Shown here piece after piece: positions 18,933 through 28,544 of a DNA stretch of 64,000 bases (positions within the stretch are counted from its first letter, which is position 1; every line of letters starts with the position of its first letter). The stretch comes from Hydrogenophaga pseudoflava NBRC 102511 (lineage in GTDB: Bacteria; Pseudomonadota; Gammaproteobacteria; Burkholderiales; Burkholderiaceae_C), in the NCBI RefSeq assembly GCF_001592285.1, contig NZ_BCWQ01000016.1, forward strand, positions 62,001 to 126,000. The letters run 5' to 3'. The translations under genes were made by a program, and so were the position numbers. Below the pieces are notes generated by a model that was not told the DNA's origin, ran no database searches, and worked only from the letters and a program-made list of their open reading frames with translations.

Positions 18933-20027
18933 TTATTCAGCGGCCTCGGCTTCGGTGGCCTTGGCCTTCTTGCCCTTGGCAACGGCCGGGGCAGCTTCTT
19001 CGGCTCCCGCATCAACCGGCAGCAGGGGCACCCCCAGCTCGGTGCGCACCTTGTTCTCGATCTCCACGCGCAGCTCGGGGTTCTCCTTGAGGAACTCGCG
19101 CGCGTTGTCACGACCCTGGCCGATCTTCTCGCCGTTGTAGGCATACCAGGCACCGGACTTCTCGACCACCCGGTGCAGCACGCCCAGATCAAGGATTTCG
19201 CCTTCGCGGCTGATGCCTTCGCCGAACAGGATGTCGAATTCGGCCGTCTTGAACGGTGGCGAGACCTTGTTCTTCACCACCTTCACCTTGGTTTCGTTGC
19301 CGATCGCGTCCTCGCCTTTCTTGATGGTGCCGGTGCGGCGGATGTCCAGGCGGACGGAGGCGTAGAACTTGAGCGCGTTGCCACCGGTGGTGGTTTCGGG
19401 CGAACCGAACATCACGCCGATCTTCATGCGGATCTGATTGATGAAGATGACCGTGCAGTTGGTCTTCTTGATGGTGGCAGTGAGCTTGCGCAGGGCCTGG
19501 CTCATGAGGCGGGCCTGCAGGCCGGGCAGGCTGTCGCCCATCTCGCCCTCGATTTCGGCCTTGGGCGTGAGCGCCGCCACCGAGTCGATGATGACCAGAT
19601 CGACCGCACCGGAGCGCACCAGTGAATCCACGATCTCCAGCGCCTGTTCGCCGGTGTCGGGCTGACTGATCAGCAGGTCGGGCACATGCACGCCCAGCTT
19701 CTGCGCGTACTGGATGTCCAGCGCGTGTTCGGCATCGACGAAGGCGCAGGTGCCGCCGAGCTTCTGCATCTCGGCAATCACCTGCAGGGTCAGCGTGGTC
19801 TTGCCCGAGGATTCCGGGCCGTAGATTTCGATGACACGGCCACGGGGCAGGCCGCCGACACCCAAAGCAATGTCCAGACCCAGCGAACCGGTGGAGACCA
19901 CCTGGATGTCCTCGATGGCCTCGCCTTCGCCCAGGCGCATGATGGTGCCCTTGCCGAACTGCTTTTCGATCTGGGCCAGCGCGGCCTGCAGGGCCTTGGC
20001 TTTTTCGGTATTGGTGGCGTTGTCCAT
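18933..20027 (-). CDS. recA: recombinase RecA
   Basis: A 364-residue RecA. The Walker A motif is [10 protein letters not shown], the Walker B strand ends [10 protein letters not shown], loop 2 follows [14 protein letters not shown], and the C-terminus is acidic and Lys/Ala/Glu-rich. It catalyses strand exchange in homologous repair and co-protease activation of LexA. The ATG at 20027 gives the standard N-terminus ([13 protein letters not shown]); about 50 further open codons upstream are not conserved. A candidate LexA box lies about 60 bases upstream. Confidence 0.98.
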   Translation of the reverse strand: MDNATNTEKAKALQAALAQIEKQFGKGTIMRLGEGEAIEDIQVVSTGSLGLDIALGVGGLPRGRVIEIYGPESSGKTTLTLQVIAEMQKLGGTCAFVDAEHALDIQYAQKLGVHVPDLLISQPDTGEQALEIVDSLVRSGAVDLVIIDSVAALTPKAEIEGEMGDSLPGLQARLMSQALRKLTATIKKTNCTVIFINQIRMKIGVMFGSPETTTGGNALKFYASVRLDIRRTGTIKKGEDAIGNETKVKVVKNKVSPPFKTAEFDILFGEGISREGEILDLGVLHRVVEKSGAWYAYNGEKIGQGRDNAREFLKENPELRVEIENKVRTELGVPLLPVDAGAEEAAPAVAKGKKAKATEAEAAE

Positions 20028-20085
20028 GTGCGGTGCTCCTGTGTGTGAGTGGGTACTTGCATCAGTCTGTGGATTTATGTACAGG

Positions 20086-20101
20086 CTGGATGTCTGAACA
20101 G
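20086..20101 (-). promoter_or_regulatory. candidate LexA (SOS) box for recA
   Basis: The 16-mer ctggatgtctgaacag fits CTG-N10-CAG, the outer frame of the LexA operator, and lies 59 bases upstream of the recA start. The interior is not strongly AT-alternating, so the match is moderate. Control of recA by LexA is general in proteobacteria. Confidence 0.45.
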
Positions 20102-20164
20102 GAGTGTATCGCCACATAAACTTCTCACAAGCCAATAAATGGTCAGTTTGCCTTACCATTTGAC

Positions 20165-20653
20165 ATGCCTGTCTCACCCGCTTCCACGACCGCCGACGAC
20201 CGCTGGCGGGCCACCCACCTGGGCCGTGTCATGGGTCATGCGCTGCGCCGCTTTGACGAGCGCGTGCTGTTCCTGATGGCGCACGACGCCAATGTGCCCC
20301 TGGCCCTGTCCAACCTGGCCGCACGCGAGCAGATCGGCGCCGCCCACATCCACATCACGCGCCACCTCGCCCTCAAGGGTTCGCGCCTGACCGAACTGGC
20401 CGCCGCCGCAGGCATGAGCAAGCAGGCCATGGGCGATCTGGTGGCGCAGTGCGAGGCCTGGGACCTGGTGCGGCGCGAGCCCGATCCGCTGGACGCGCGT
20501 GCGCGGCGCATCGTCTTCACCGAGACCGGCCTGCTCTGGCTGGAGGCCTTCCGGCTGGCCGTGGCGCGGGCGGAAACCGAGTTCCGCGCGCAGGTCGGCA
20601 CCGAGGTGGCGACCGTGGTCGCGCTGGGGCTGGAGGCGTATGCTTCGCGCTAG
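20165..20653 (+). CDS. MarR-family transcriptional regulator
   Basis: A 162-residue winged-helix protein. The recognition segment is [25 protein letters not shown], followed by a wing ([20 protein letters not shown]) typical of MarR. It divergently faces recA and sits 43 bases upstream of a response regulator in the same direction. The controlled genes and ligand cannot be told from sequence. Confidence 0.8.
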   Translation: MPVSPASTTADDRWRATHLGRVMGHALRRFDERVLFLMAHDANVPLALSNLAAREQIGAAHIHITRHLALKGSRLTELAAAAGMSKQAMGDLVAQCEAWDLVRREPDPLDARARRIVFTETGLLWLEAFRLAVARAETEFRAQVGTEVATVVALGLEAYASR

Positions 20654-20696
20654 GCGCGCCACCTACAATGACCCCAGAACCCGTAAGGAGACACCC

Positions 20697-21365
20697 ATGC
20701 GCATCCTGATTGCAGAAGACGACCAGGTCCTGGCCGACGGTCTGTTGCGCAGTCTGCGGGCCGCAGGTGCCGCGGTCGACCATGTGGCCAATGGCAGCGA
20801 GGCCGACGCGGCCCTGATGACCAACAACGAGTTCGACTTGCTGATCCTCGATCTCGGCCTGCCCAAACTGCACGGCCTGGAGGTGCTCAAGCGCCTGCGT
20901 TCACGCGGCTCGGCCCTGCCCGTGCTGATCCTGACCGCCGCCGACAGCGTCGATGAGCGGGTCAAGGGCCTGGACTACGGCGCCGACGACTACATGGCCA
21001 AGCCGTTCTCGCTGCAGGAGCTCGAAGCCCGGGTGCGCGCGCTCACGCGCCGTGGCATGGGCGGCGCCAGCTCCACCATCAAGCACGGCCCGCTGGTGTA
21101 CGACCAGGCCGGCCGCGTGGCCACCATCGACGGCAAGATGGTCGAACTCTCGGCACGCGAGCTGGGCCTGCTGGAGGTGTTGCTGCAGCGCGCCGGCCGC
21201 CTGGTCAGCAAGGACCAGCTGGTCGAGCGGCTGTGCGAGTGGGGCGAGGAGGTAAGCAACAACGCCATCGAGGTCTACATCCACCGTCTGCGCAAGAAGA
21301 TCGAGAAAGGCCCGATCCGCATCGCGACCGTACGGGGGCTGGGCTACTGCCTCGAAAAGATCTGA
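20697..21365 (+). CDS. OmpR/PhoB-family response regulator
   Basis: A 222-residue regulator starting MRILIAEDDQ. The receiver domain has an acidic pair (D8/D9), the phospho-acceptor D52 in ILDLGLP and the Lys in MAKPF (about 103). The C-terminal winged helix (about 125-222) contains LSARELGLLEVLL and the RLRKKIEKGPIRIATVRGLGY signature. It is followed 26 bases later by its likely kinase. Relatives include TctD and QseB. An AGGAG site precedes the chosen ATG. Confidence 0.92.
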   Translation: MRILIAEDDQVLADGLLRSLRAAGAAVDHVANGSEADAALMTNNEFDLLILDLGLPKLHGLEVLKRLRSRGSALPVLILTAADSVDERVKGLDYGADDYMAKPFSLQELEARVRALTRRGMGGASSTIKHGPLVYDQAGRVATIDGKMVELSARELGLLEVLLQRAGRLVSKDQLVERLCEWGEEVSNNAIEVYIHRLRKKIEKGPIRIATVRGLGYCLEKI

Positions 21366-21391
21366 GCGCCTGAGCGCCCTCCTGCCCCGAC

Positions 21392-22861
21392 ATGCCCGAT
21401 CACAAGCAGGACAGCCACCGGATCACCTTCGGACTGTTCCAGCGCGAGCAGCGCAGCCTGTTCGGTGAGATCCTCGACTGGATGCTCACGCCGCTGCTGC
21501 TGCTGTGGCCGCTGTCGCTGGCACTGACCTGGTTCGTGGCCCAGAGCATTGCGTCCAAACCATTTGACCGGGCGCTCGAGTTCAACCTTCAGGCACTCAC
21601 ACAGTTTGTCGTCACCAAGGACGACAAGGTCAGCTTCAACCTGACCCCGCAGGCGCGCGACCTGCTCAAGGCGGATGACAGCGACCTGGTGTACTACCAG
21701 CTCCGGGATGCCCGGCAGGGCGTGATCAGCGGCGAGGCCGATTTCCCGCCACCACCCGACACCAGCGTGCCGGCCGCCGGGCGGGTGCTGTTGCGCGACG
21801 ACGAGGTGCGCGGCGACGAGGTCCGCGTGGCCTACACCTGGCTGGCGCGGCACAGCGACCCCAGCCAGCTGGTGCTGATGCAGGTGGCCGAAACCAAGGG
21901 CAAGCGCTCGACGCTGGCCACGGAAATCATCAAGGGCGTGATGGTGCCGCAGTTCGTGATCCTGCCGCTGGCGGTGCTGCTGGTGTGGCTGGCGCTGGTG
22001 CGCGGCATCCGCCCGCTCTCCGACCTGGAGCAGAAGATCCGCGCCCGCAAGCCCGACGACCTCAGCCCAATCGAAGAGTCCTTCATCCCGCAGGAGGTGG
22101 CCCCGCTGGTGTCATCGATCAACGACCTGCTGACACGCCTGACCGCCTCGCTCACCACCCAGAAGCGTTTCCTGGCCGACGCCGCGCACCAGCTCAAGAC
22201 CCCACTGGCCGGCCTGCGCATGCAGGCCGAGCTGGCACAGCGCGAATCCAACCCGCAGGAGATCCGCAGCTCGCTGCAGCAGATCGCGCACTCCAGCACG
22301 CGCGCCACCCACACCGTCAACCAGTTGCTGGCCCTGGCCCGCGCGGAAACCACCGGTCGCACGCTGCCCACGGCGCAGATCGACCTCGCGCAACTGGTCA
22401 CCGGCGTGGTGCGCGACTCGGTGCCCCGGGCGCTGGAACACGGCATCGACCTGGGCTACGAGGGCCCGGACGAGATGCCCGAGATCTGCCTGATGGACGG
22501 CAACCCCACGCTGCTGCAGGAGATGACGCGCAACCTGGTCGACAACGCGATCAACTACAGCGGGCGCGGCGGCGTGGTGACCGCACGCGTGCTGTTCGAC
22601 CGTTTCAGCGGCGTACAGATCCTGCAGGTCGAGGACAACGGCCCGGGCATTCCGGAGAACGAGCGCGAGCTGGTGCTCCAGCCGTTCTACCGCGCCCTGG
22701 GCACCAACGTCGATGGCTCAGGCCTGGGGCTGGCCATCGTGCACGAGATCGCCCAGCAGCATGGCGCCGTGGTGATGATGGAGGACGCCCACCCGGACGC
22801 TCCGAGGCGCGGACTGCGGGTCTCGATCCGCTTCGCCGCGCGCCGTTCACCCGACGAGTGA
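21392..22861 (+). CDS. sensor histidine kinase (TctE/QseC type)
   Basis: A 489-residue kinase. Two membrane helices (about 28-52 and 185-210) flank a periplasmic domain. Then come a short HAMP-like linker, the HisKA domain with H266 in HQLKTPLAG, and an ATPase domain with NLVDNAINYS (N box), VEDNGPGIP (G1) and GSGLGLAIV (G2). It probably phosphorylates the adjacent regulator. The periplasmic region resembles the DUF2222-like sensor of TctE/QseC kinases, which respond to carboxylates or unknown signals. The stop abuts the convergent GST gene. Confidence 0.9.
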   Translation: MPDHKQDSHRITFGLFQREQRSLFGEILDWMLTPLLLLWPLSLALTWFVAQSIASKPFDRALEFNLQALTQFVVTKDDKVSFNLTPQARDLLKADDSDLVYYQLRDARQGVISGEADFPPPPDTSVPAAGRVLLRDDEVRGDEVRVAYTWLARHSDPSQLVLMQVAETKGKRSTLATEIIKGVMVPQFVILPLAVLLVWLALVRGIRPLSDLEQKIRARKPDDLSPIEESFIPQEVAPLVSSINDLLTRLTASLTTQKRFLADAAHQLKTPLAGLRMQAELAQRESNPQEIRSSLQQIAHSSTRATHTVNQLLALARAETTGRTLPTAQIDLAQLVTGVVRDSVPRALEHGIDLGYEGPDEMPEICLMDGNPTLLQEMTRNLVDNAINYSGRGGVVTARVLFDRFSGVQILQVEDNGPGIPENERELVLQPFYRALGTNVDGSGLGLAIVHEIAQQHGAVVMMEDAHPDAPRRGLRVSIRFAARRSPDE

Positions 22862-23512
22862 TCAAGTGGCGGGCTGGTAGACGTTGAGTTGCAGGCGCTC
22901 GCGCTCGATGACGCGGGCCACCGCCGGCAGCGCGGCGAACCGCTGGACCAGGGTCCAGGTCGCGGGCAGCGTGGTCGGGTCGATGCCGGCGTAGCCACCC
23001 CAGCGCAGCAGGGTCAGCGCGTAGGCGTCCAGCGCACATGGCGCCTCGCCGCACAGCCAGGGCGAGGCCTTGGCGGCCATGGCCTCGATCTCGCCGAGCA
23101 ACCCCTTGTAGCTGTTCGCCGCAAAGGCACGGATGATCTTCTGCGCCCCCTCGTCGTCGGTGAACTTCTGCGGCATGAACACGTGGGTGAAGGTCGGGTG
23201 CACCGTGTTGTTCATCCAGGCCAGTGTGGACAGCGCGCGGGTGCGCGCCAGGCCCGAAGCGGGCAGGATGCCGGCCTGCGGGAACTTCGCGTCCAGGTGC
23301 AGCAGAATGGCCACGATCTGCGTGATCACCTCGCCGTCGTCCACCAGCACCGGCACCTGGCCGCGCGGGTTCATCGCGAGGTACTCGGGGCTGCGCTGCT
23401 CGCCCTTGTGCAGCTTGACCATCATCGGCTCGAACGGCACGCAGGCCAGTTCGAGCATGGCGTGTGGCACGAACGAGCAGGCGCCTGGGGCGAAGAAGAG
23501 TTGGAGGCTCAT
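22862..23512 (-). CDS. glutathione S-transferase family protein
   Basis: A 216-residue protein with a thioredoxin-like N-terminal domain (LQLFFAPGACSFVPHAML, then NPRGQVPVLVDDGEVITQ) and an all-helical C-terminal domain, as in bacterial beta-type GSTs. The FAPGACS segment carries the Cys used by beta-class enzymes. It would conjugate or reduce with glutathione in the cytosol; no substrate can be assigned. It lies 33 bases downstream of topB and may be cotranscribed. Confidence 0.85.
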   Translation of the reverse strand: MSLQLFFAPGACSFVPHAMLELACVPFEPMMVKLHKGEQRSPEYLAMNPRGQVPVLVDDGEVITQIVAILLHLDAKFPQAGILPASGLARTRALSTLAWMNNTVHPTFTHVFMPQKFTDDEGAQKIIRAFAANSYKGLLGEIEAMAAKASPWLCGEAPCALDAYALTLLRWGGYAGIDPTTLPATWTLVQRFAALPAVARVIERERLQLNVYQPAT

Positions 23513-23545
23513 GGACCGTGTCTCCTGGTGTTGTGGTGAATGGAA

Positions 23546-26485
23546 TCAGTCGACCAGGTGCTGGCCGACGATGCCGGCGATCTCGAACATCGTGACCTGG
23601 TCCTTGCCGAACACCGGGCGCAGCTTGGCGTCGGCGTTGACCTTGCGCTTGTCGGCCGCGTCCTGCAGGCCATGGGCCTTGATGTAGTCCCACAGCTTCT
23701 TGACCACCTCGGGGCGCGAGACCGCGCCTTCGCCGATCACCGCGGCCAGCGCAGCGCTGGGCTGCTTGCCGGTGGCGGCGGTGGTCTTGCGCGGGGCCTT
23801 GGGCGCGGCGGCCTTTTTCGCAGCCGGCGCCTTCTTGGCTGCGCCAGCCTTCTTGGCAGGTGCGGCCTTGGCCGCAGCTCCGGCGGTCTTGCGCGGTGGG
23901 AACTTGCTCTCGCGCGGCTCGAACTCGAAGTTCACCTTGCCGGCCTCCTTGTCCCAGGCGAGGAAGGCCTTGAAGCTGCGGCGCGTGCGCATCGAGACGA
24001 ACTTGTCCAGCAGATCGGTCTTGCCCGTTGCCAGCAGCTTGCTCATCTGATCGCGCGCCACCGGCTGCTGCAGGATGACCTTGCCGCTCTTGAACGTGCA
24101 GCTGGGCGTCGGCTGGGCCGCCGTGGGCACCGCCTTGCTGCAGACATAGTTGGCCCCGTGCTCGAACACCGGTGCGCCGCAGACCGGGCAGGCGCCCAGG
24201 CCCTCCTGGTCCGCAAAATCCACCAGCTCGCCGGTTTCTTCGGCGTTCTTGTCGTCGCCGAAGTCGAACTCCAGCTTCCAGTTTTTGTCCTCGTCGCTGT
24301 ACTTGAGGGTCATCTCGGCCACGAAGGGCCAGCCGGCCTTGGAGCGGAAGCCTTCCAGCGGGCCGATGTGCCTGTCGCGCACAAAGGCCTCGGCTTCGGT
24401 CACTTCGAAGGTGCGGCCGGCGGGCGACTTGGTGAACGAGAAGCCGCAGCCCTCGCTGTTGCCGTCGGCGCCGGTGCAGGCGTAGCGGCGGTAGTTTTCC
24501 TTCACCACGCCGCCGCAGTTGGGGCAGGGCGCTTCGAGCGTGGCGTAGTTGCCAGGCACGGTGTCGCGGTCGTATTCCTTGGCCTTCTTCACCATGCGCT
24601 CGGTCATGGCGGCGATCTCGGCCATGAAGGCCGCGCGCGAGAGCTTGCCGTGCTCCATCTGGGCCAGCTTGTATTCCCACTCGCCGGTCAGTTCGGGGCG
24701 CGAGAGTTCCTCGACCTCCAGGCCGCGCAGCAGGGTCATGAGCTGGAAGGCCTTGGCGGTGGGGATGATCTCGCGCCCTTCGCGCAGCATGTACTTCTCG
24801 TTCAGCAGGCCTTCGATGATGGCCGCGCGCGTCGCTGGCGTGCCCAGGCCTTTTTCCTGCATGGCCTCGCGCAGTTCGTCGTCCTCGATGAACTTGCCCG
24901 CGCCTTCCATGGCGCCCAGCAGCGTCGCTTCCGAATAGCGCGCCGGCGGCTTGGTCTTCAGGCCTTTGGCCTCCACGGTCTCGGTGCGCACCGTCTCGCC
25001 CTCGCGCACCGGCACCAGGTTCTGACCCTTGTCGCCGTCCTTCGCGCCTTCCACGTCTTCGGCCGCTTCCTTGCCGTAGACCGCCATCCAGCCCGGCTTG
25101 ACCAGCACCTTGCCTTCGGTCTTGAAGTGGTGGTTCAGCACCTTGGAGATGCGCGTCGTCACCATGAACTCGGCGCTGGGGAAGAACACCGCCAGGAAGC
25201 GGCGCACCACCAGGTCGTAGAGCTTCTGCTCGGCCTCGCTCAGGCCGCTGGGCGCCTGCAGCGTCGGGATGATGGCGAAGTGGTCCGAGACCTTGCTGTT
25301 GTCGAAGATGCGCTTGCTGGGCTTGATGTAGTTCCCGTTGAGCGCCGTCAGGGCGTGCGGCGCCAGGTGCTTCATGCCGCTGTCGGCCAGCATCTCGAAG
25401 GTCTGCTTCACGGTGCCCAGATAGTCCTCGGGCAGGTGGCGCGAATCGGTCCGCGGGTAGGTCAGGGCCTTGTGGCGCTCGTACAGGCTCTGCGCCAGCT
25501 GCAGCGTGGTCTTGGCCGAGAAGCCGAAACGGCCGTTGGCCTCACGCTGCAGGCTGGTCAGGTCGTACAGCAGGCCGCTGGCCTGCGTGGTGGGCTTGCT
25601 CTCTTCGGTGACGCTGGCGGCCTTGCCGCGCACCGCCTCGACGATGGCCAGCGCCTCGCGGTGGTCCCACAGGCGGTCCGCGCGCAGGTCGGCGTCGGCG
25701 TCGTCGCCGGTGGGCTTCTTGAAGGCGGGATCGAACCACTTGCCGGGGTACTCGCCGGCCTCGGCCAGGAAGCTGGCGTGGATTTCCCAGTAGTCGCGGC
25801 TGCGGTGGGCGCGGATCTGCTCTTCGCGCTCGACCACGATGGACAGCGTGGGCGTCTGCACCCGGCCGACGGTGGTCAGGAAGAAGCCGCCGTCGCGCGA
25901 GTTGAAAGCGGTCATGGCGCGGGTGCCGTTGATGCCCACCAGCCAGTCGGCTTCTGAGCGGCTGCGCGCTGCGTCAGCCAGGCCGCGCATCTGCTCGTCG
26001 CTGCGCAGCTTTTCAAACCCGTCGCGGATGGCGGCCGGCGTCATGGACTGCAGCCACAGGCGCTGGACCGGCTTGCCCAGGCCCTGGTACTGGCCGCTTT
26101 TCTGCCCGCCGGCGTACTGCTCGATCAGGCGGAAGATCAGCTCCCCCTCGCGGCCCGCGTCGCAGGCGTTGATCAGGCGGCCCACGTCCTTGCGCTTGGC
26201 CAGCCTGACCACGGCCGACAGGCGCGACTTGGTCTTGTCGATGGGCTTGAGCTCGAAGAACGGCGGCAGCACCGGCAGGTGGGCGAAGCTCCACTTGCCG
26301 CGCTTGACGTCGAACTGCTCGGGCGCGGCGATCTCCACCAGGTGGCCGACGGCGGAGGTCACGACGTACTGCTCGTTCTCGAAATGGTCGTCGTGCTTGT
26401 CGAACTTGCCCGCCACCGGGGTGAGCGCGCGCACGATGTCCTGGGCCACGGACGGCTTCTCTGCAATGACCAGTGTTTTGTTCAT
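23546..26485 (-). CDS. topB: DNA topoisomerase III with C-terminal SWIB domain
   Basis: A 979-residue type IA topoisomerase, much longer than E. coli TopB (653). It has a toprim domain from the N-terminus (TLVIAEKPSVAQDIVRAL) and the active-site Tyr in LTYPRTDSRHLPEDY (about 342). Two zinc-finger-like modules follow, with CPNCGG and CPVCGAP pairs at about 650-810. A Lys/Ala-rich histone-like linker (about 870-905) comes next. The last 75 residues resemble a SWIB/MDM2 domain (SRPEVVKKLWDYIKAHGLQD and the MFEIAGIVGQHL end). It relaxes and decatenates DNA. The ATG at 26485 gives the conserved start. Confidence 0.93.
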   Translation of the reverse strand: MNKTLVIAEKPSVAQDIVRALTPVAGKFDKHDDHFENEQYVVTSAVGHLVEIAAPEQFDVKRGKWSFAHLPVLPPFFELKPIDKTKSRLSAVVRLAKRKDVGRLINACDAGREGELIFRLIEQYAGGQKSGQYQGLGKPVQRLWLQSMTPAAIRDGFEKLRSDEQMRGLADAARSRSEADWLVGINGTRAMTAFNSRDGGFFLTTVGRVQTPTLSIVVEREEQIRAHRSRDYWEIHASFLAEAGEYPGKWFDPAFKKPTGDDADADLRADRLWDHREALAIVEAVRGKAASVTEESKPTTQASGLLYDLTSLQREANGRFGFSAKTTLQLAQSLYERHKALTYPRTDSRHLPEDYLGTVKQTFEMLADSGMKHLAPHALTALNGNYIKPSKRIFDNSKVSDHFAIIPTLQAPSGLSEAEQKLYDLVVRRFLAVFFPSAEFMVTTRISKVLNHHFKTEGKVLVKPGWMAVYGKEAAEDVEGAKDGDKGQNLVPVREGETVRTETVEAKGLKTKPPARYSEATLLGAMEGAGKFIEDDELREAMQEKGLGTPATRAAIIEGLLNEKYMLREGREIIPTAKAFQLMTLLRGLEVEELSRPELTGEWEYKLAQMEHGKLSRAAFMAEIAAMTERMVKKAKEYDRDTVPGNYATLEAPCPNCGGVVKENYRRYACTGADGNSEGCGFSFTKSPAGRTFEVTEAEAFVRDRHIGPLEGFRSKAGWPFVAEMTLKYSDEDKNWKLEFDFGDDKNAEETGELVDFADQEGLGACPVCGAPVFEHGANYVCSKAVPTAAQPTPSCTFKSGKVILQQPVARDQMSKLLATGKTDLLDKFVSMRTRRSFKAFLAWDKEAGKVNFEFEPRESKFPPRKTAGAAAKAAPAKKAGAAKKAPAAKKAAAPKAPRKTTAATGKQPSAALAAVIGEGAVSRPEVVKKLWDYIKAHGLQDAADKRKVNADAKLRPVFGKDQVTMFEIAGIVGQHLVD

Positions 26486-26584
26486 CTCTACAATTTGGGC
26501 TTCACGCGCGTGTACACGCGCACGGGGGCGCACACGCACATACGCGCGCACCTGCATGAAACAACCTTACCAAAATTCCCGATC

Positions 26585-27070
26585 GTGAAGAAAACCGCCC
26601 CCGCACGCCGCATCCAGACCCGCCGCTCGGGCGTTCACGGCAAGGGGGTGTACGCCCTGGTCGATCTGGCCGAAGGCGAAACCGTCATCGAGTACGTGGG
26701 CGAGGTCATCAGCTGGGACGAGGCGCTGCGCCGCCACCCGCACGATCCGAAGGACCCCAACCACACCTTCTATTTCCACATCGACGAGGACCACGTCATC
26801 GACGCCAAGTACGGCGGCAACTCCTCACGCTGGATCAACCACAGCTGCGACCCCAACTGCGAGGCCGAGACCGACGAGGGCCGGGTCTTCATCCGCGCCA
26901 AGCGCAACATCAAGGCCGGCGATGAGCTGTTCTACGACTACGGCCTGGTGATCGACGAGCCCTACACGCCAGCCCTCAAGAAGCAGTACCCCTGCTGGTG
27001 CGGCTCGAAAAACTGCCGCGGCACGCTGCTGGCCCCCAAACGCGGCGGCCGCGCCACGAAGCTCGGATGA
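26585..27070 (+). CDS. SET-domain protein-lysine methyltransferase
   Basis: About 161 residues from a GTG start at 26585; no in-frame ATG is available, and upstream codons are not conserved-looking. It has the complete SET signature: SGVHGKGVYA at the N-terminus, RWINHSCDPNC (about 82-92) and GDELFYDYG (about 112-120). A post-SET zinc-binding Cys cluster, CWCGSKNCRGTL, lies near the C-terminus. Such enzymes methylate lysine with S-adenosylmethionine, and bacterial targets are mostly unknown. It is divergent from topB (which carries a SWIB domain) and overlaps birA by four bases. Confidence 0.85.
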   Translation: MKKTAPARRIQTRRSGVHGKGVYALVDLAEGETVIEYVGEVISWDEALRRHPHDPKDPNHTFYFHIDEDHVIDAKYGGNSSRWINHSCDPNCEAETDEGRVFIRAKRNIKAGDELFYDYGLVIDEPYTPALKKQYPCWCGSKNCRGTLLAPKRGGRATKLG

Positions 27071-27864
27071 CCGACCTGCTCGCCCACGCCGAATCCGTCT
27101 GGCAGTCGGTCGTCGCCGACCTGCCGACCTTCACCGTCGAGGTGCTGCCCCGCATCGACTCGACCAGCAGCGAACTGATGCGCCGCGCCCGCGACGGGCT
27201 GGTGGAGCCGGTGCTGCTGGCGGCCGAGGAACAGACGGCTGGCCGGGGCCGCATGGGCAAGGGCTGGCACAGCCGGGCGGGTCAGTCGCTGACCTTCTCG
27301 CTGGCGCTGCCGCTGGCGCCGGCCGACTGGTCGGGCCTGTCGCTCGCCGTGGGCGTGAGCCTGGCCGAGAGCCTGCACCCGGACGTGCAACTGAAGTGGC
27401 CCAACGACCTCTGGCTGCAACAGCGCAAGCTGGGCGGCATCCTGGTCGAGACCGCGGGCAACGGCGACGGTGCCTCGGCCCCGCGCACCGTCGTCGTGGG
27501 CGTGGGCATCAACATCGCGCGCCCGGACAGCGCATCGGTGCAGTCGCTGGCCGCGCCCGGTGCGGTGGCGGCCATGCCGCCAGCGGGGCTGGCCGAGGTC
27601 CGCATGGGCGTGACCGCCGGCGAGACCCTGGCCCTGGTTGCGCCGGCGTTGGTGCGCGACGTGCTGCGCTTCGGCGCGGACGGATTCGCCCCGTTCGCGA
27701 GCCGCTTCGCGCAGCGCGATGCCCTGCTGGGCCGCGCCGTGCGGCTGACCGACGGCACGGAGGGCACCGCCGAGGGTGTCGACGCGCAGGGCGCCCTGCG
27801 CGTGCGGACGGCGCAGGGGCTGCGCACCGTGCACAGCGCGGAAGTGAGCGTGCGCCCATGCTGA
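27067..27864 (+). CDS. birA: biotin-[acetyl-CoA-carboxylase] ligase
   Basis: A 265-residue biotin protein ligase without the N-terminal helix-turn-helix of E. coli BirA, so it is a class I enzyme and not the biotin repressor. The biotinoyl-AMP loop is GRGRMGKGW. KWPNDLWL, GGILVE and VGVGINI follow, with a small C-terminal domain at about 220-265. It attaches biotin to carboxyl-carrier proteins. The ATG at 27067 overlaps the SET stop (ATGA). Confidence 0.92.
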   Translation: MTDLLAHAESVWQSVVADLPTFTVEVLPRIDSTSSELMRRARDGLVEPVLLAAEEQTAGRGRMGKGWHSRAGQSLTFSLALPLAPADWSGLSLAVGVSLAESLHPDVQLKWPNDLWLQQRKLGGILVETAGNGDGASAPRTVVVGVGINIARPDSASVQSLAAPGAVAAMPPAGLAEVRMGVTAGETLALVAPALVRDVLRFGADGFAPFASRFAQRDALLGRAVRLTDGTEGTAEGVDAQGALRVRTAQGLRTVHSAEVSVRPC

Positions 27865-28544
27865 GACTCGTCGCCATCGCCCTGCTGCTGGCCAACGCGG
27901 TCTACTTCGCCTGGACCCAGGGTTTCCTGGCGGGGCTGGGCCTGGCGCCCGTCCAGCAGAGCGAACCGGAACGGCTGAACGCGCAGATCGAACCGGGCAC
28001 GCTGCGCCTGCTCAATGGCCCTCGCGCAGAAGCGGAAGACGTGGCGCAGGCCACCGACGCCGCCCCCACCGGCTCGCCGGAAGTCGCGCCCGCCACGTCC
28101 TGCTGGCAGGCCAGCGGCTTCACGGCGCCTCAGGCCGACGCGCTGCGCGCCGCGCTGGTCAGCACCGGCCTGAACGAAGCGCTCTGGCAGTTCAGCGAGG
28201 CCAAGTCCTCCGGCCGCTGGATCGTCTACATGGGCCGCTACAACGACGAGCAGATGGCGAAGAAGAAGGGCGAGTTGCGCGAGCTCAAGATCGAGTTCCG
28301 CGAGGTCAACCTGCCGTCGGCCGGGCCGGGCCTGGCGCTGGGCACTTTCTCCAGCGAGGAGTCGGTGCAGCAGGCGCTCAAGGACGTCGCCAGGAAGGGC
28401 GTGCGCACCGCACGCGCCGCCCTGGAGCGCCCCGAGAGCGTTTCGTGGACCCTGCGCCTGCCCGCCATTACCGACGAGCAGCGCACGTCGATCGAGAGCC
28501 TGGGCGAGTCCCTGGCTGGCAAAAAACTCCAGCCGTGCGAATGA
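27858..28544 (+). CDS. SPOR-domain protein
   Basis: A 228-residue protein with one N-terminal membrane helix (residues 3-20), a Pro/Ala-rich periplasmic linker and a C-terminal SPOR-like region. That region (about 135-195) has WIVYMGRYNDEQMAKKK and LGTFSSEESVQQAL. SPOR domains bind denuded peptidoglycan strands at the division site. It overlaps birA by seven bases. The type III pantothenate kinase gene often found between these two in related bacteria is absent here. Confidence 0.75.
   Translation: MLRLVAIALLLANAVYFAWTQGFLAGLGLAPVQQSEPERLNAQIEPGTLRLLNGPRAEAEDVAQATDAAPTGSPEVAPATSCWQASGFTAPQADALRAALVSTGLNEALWQFSEAKSSGRWIVYMGRYNDEQMAKKKGELRELKIEFREVNLPSAGPGLALGTFSSEESVQQALKDVARKGVRTARAALERPESVSWTLRLPAITDEQRTSIESLGESLAGKKLQPCE

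Noticed and set aside
26486..26557. 24-residue N-terminal extension of TopB
   Set aside because: Low-complexity Arg/Val/His sequence from a cgcg/acac-rich leader; the conserved toprim start is at 26485.
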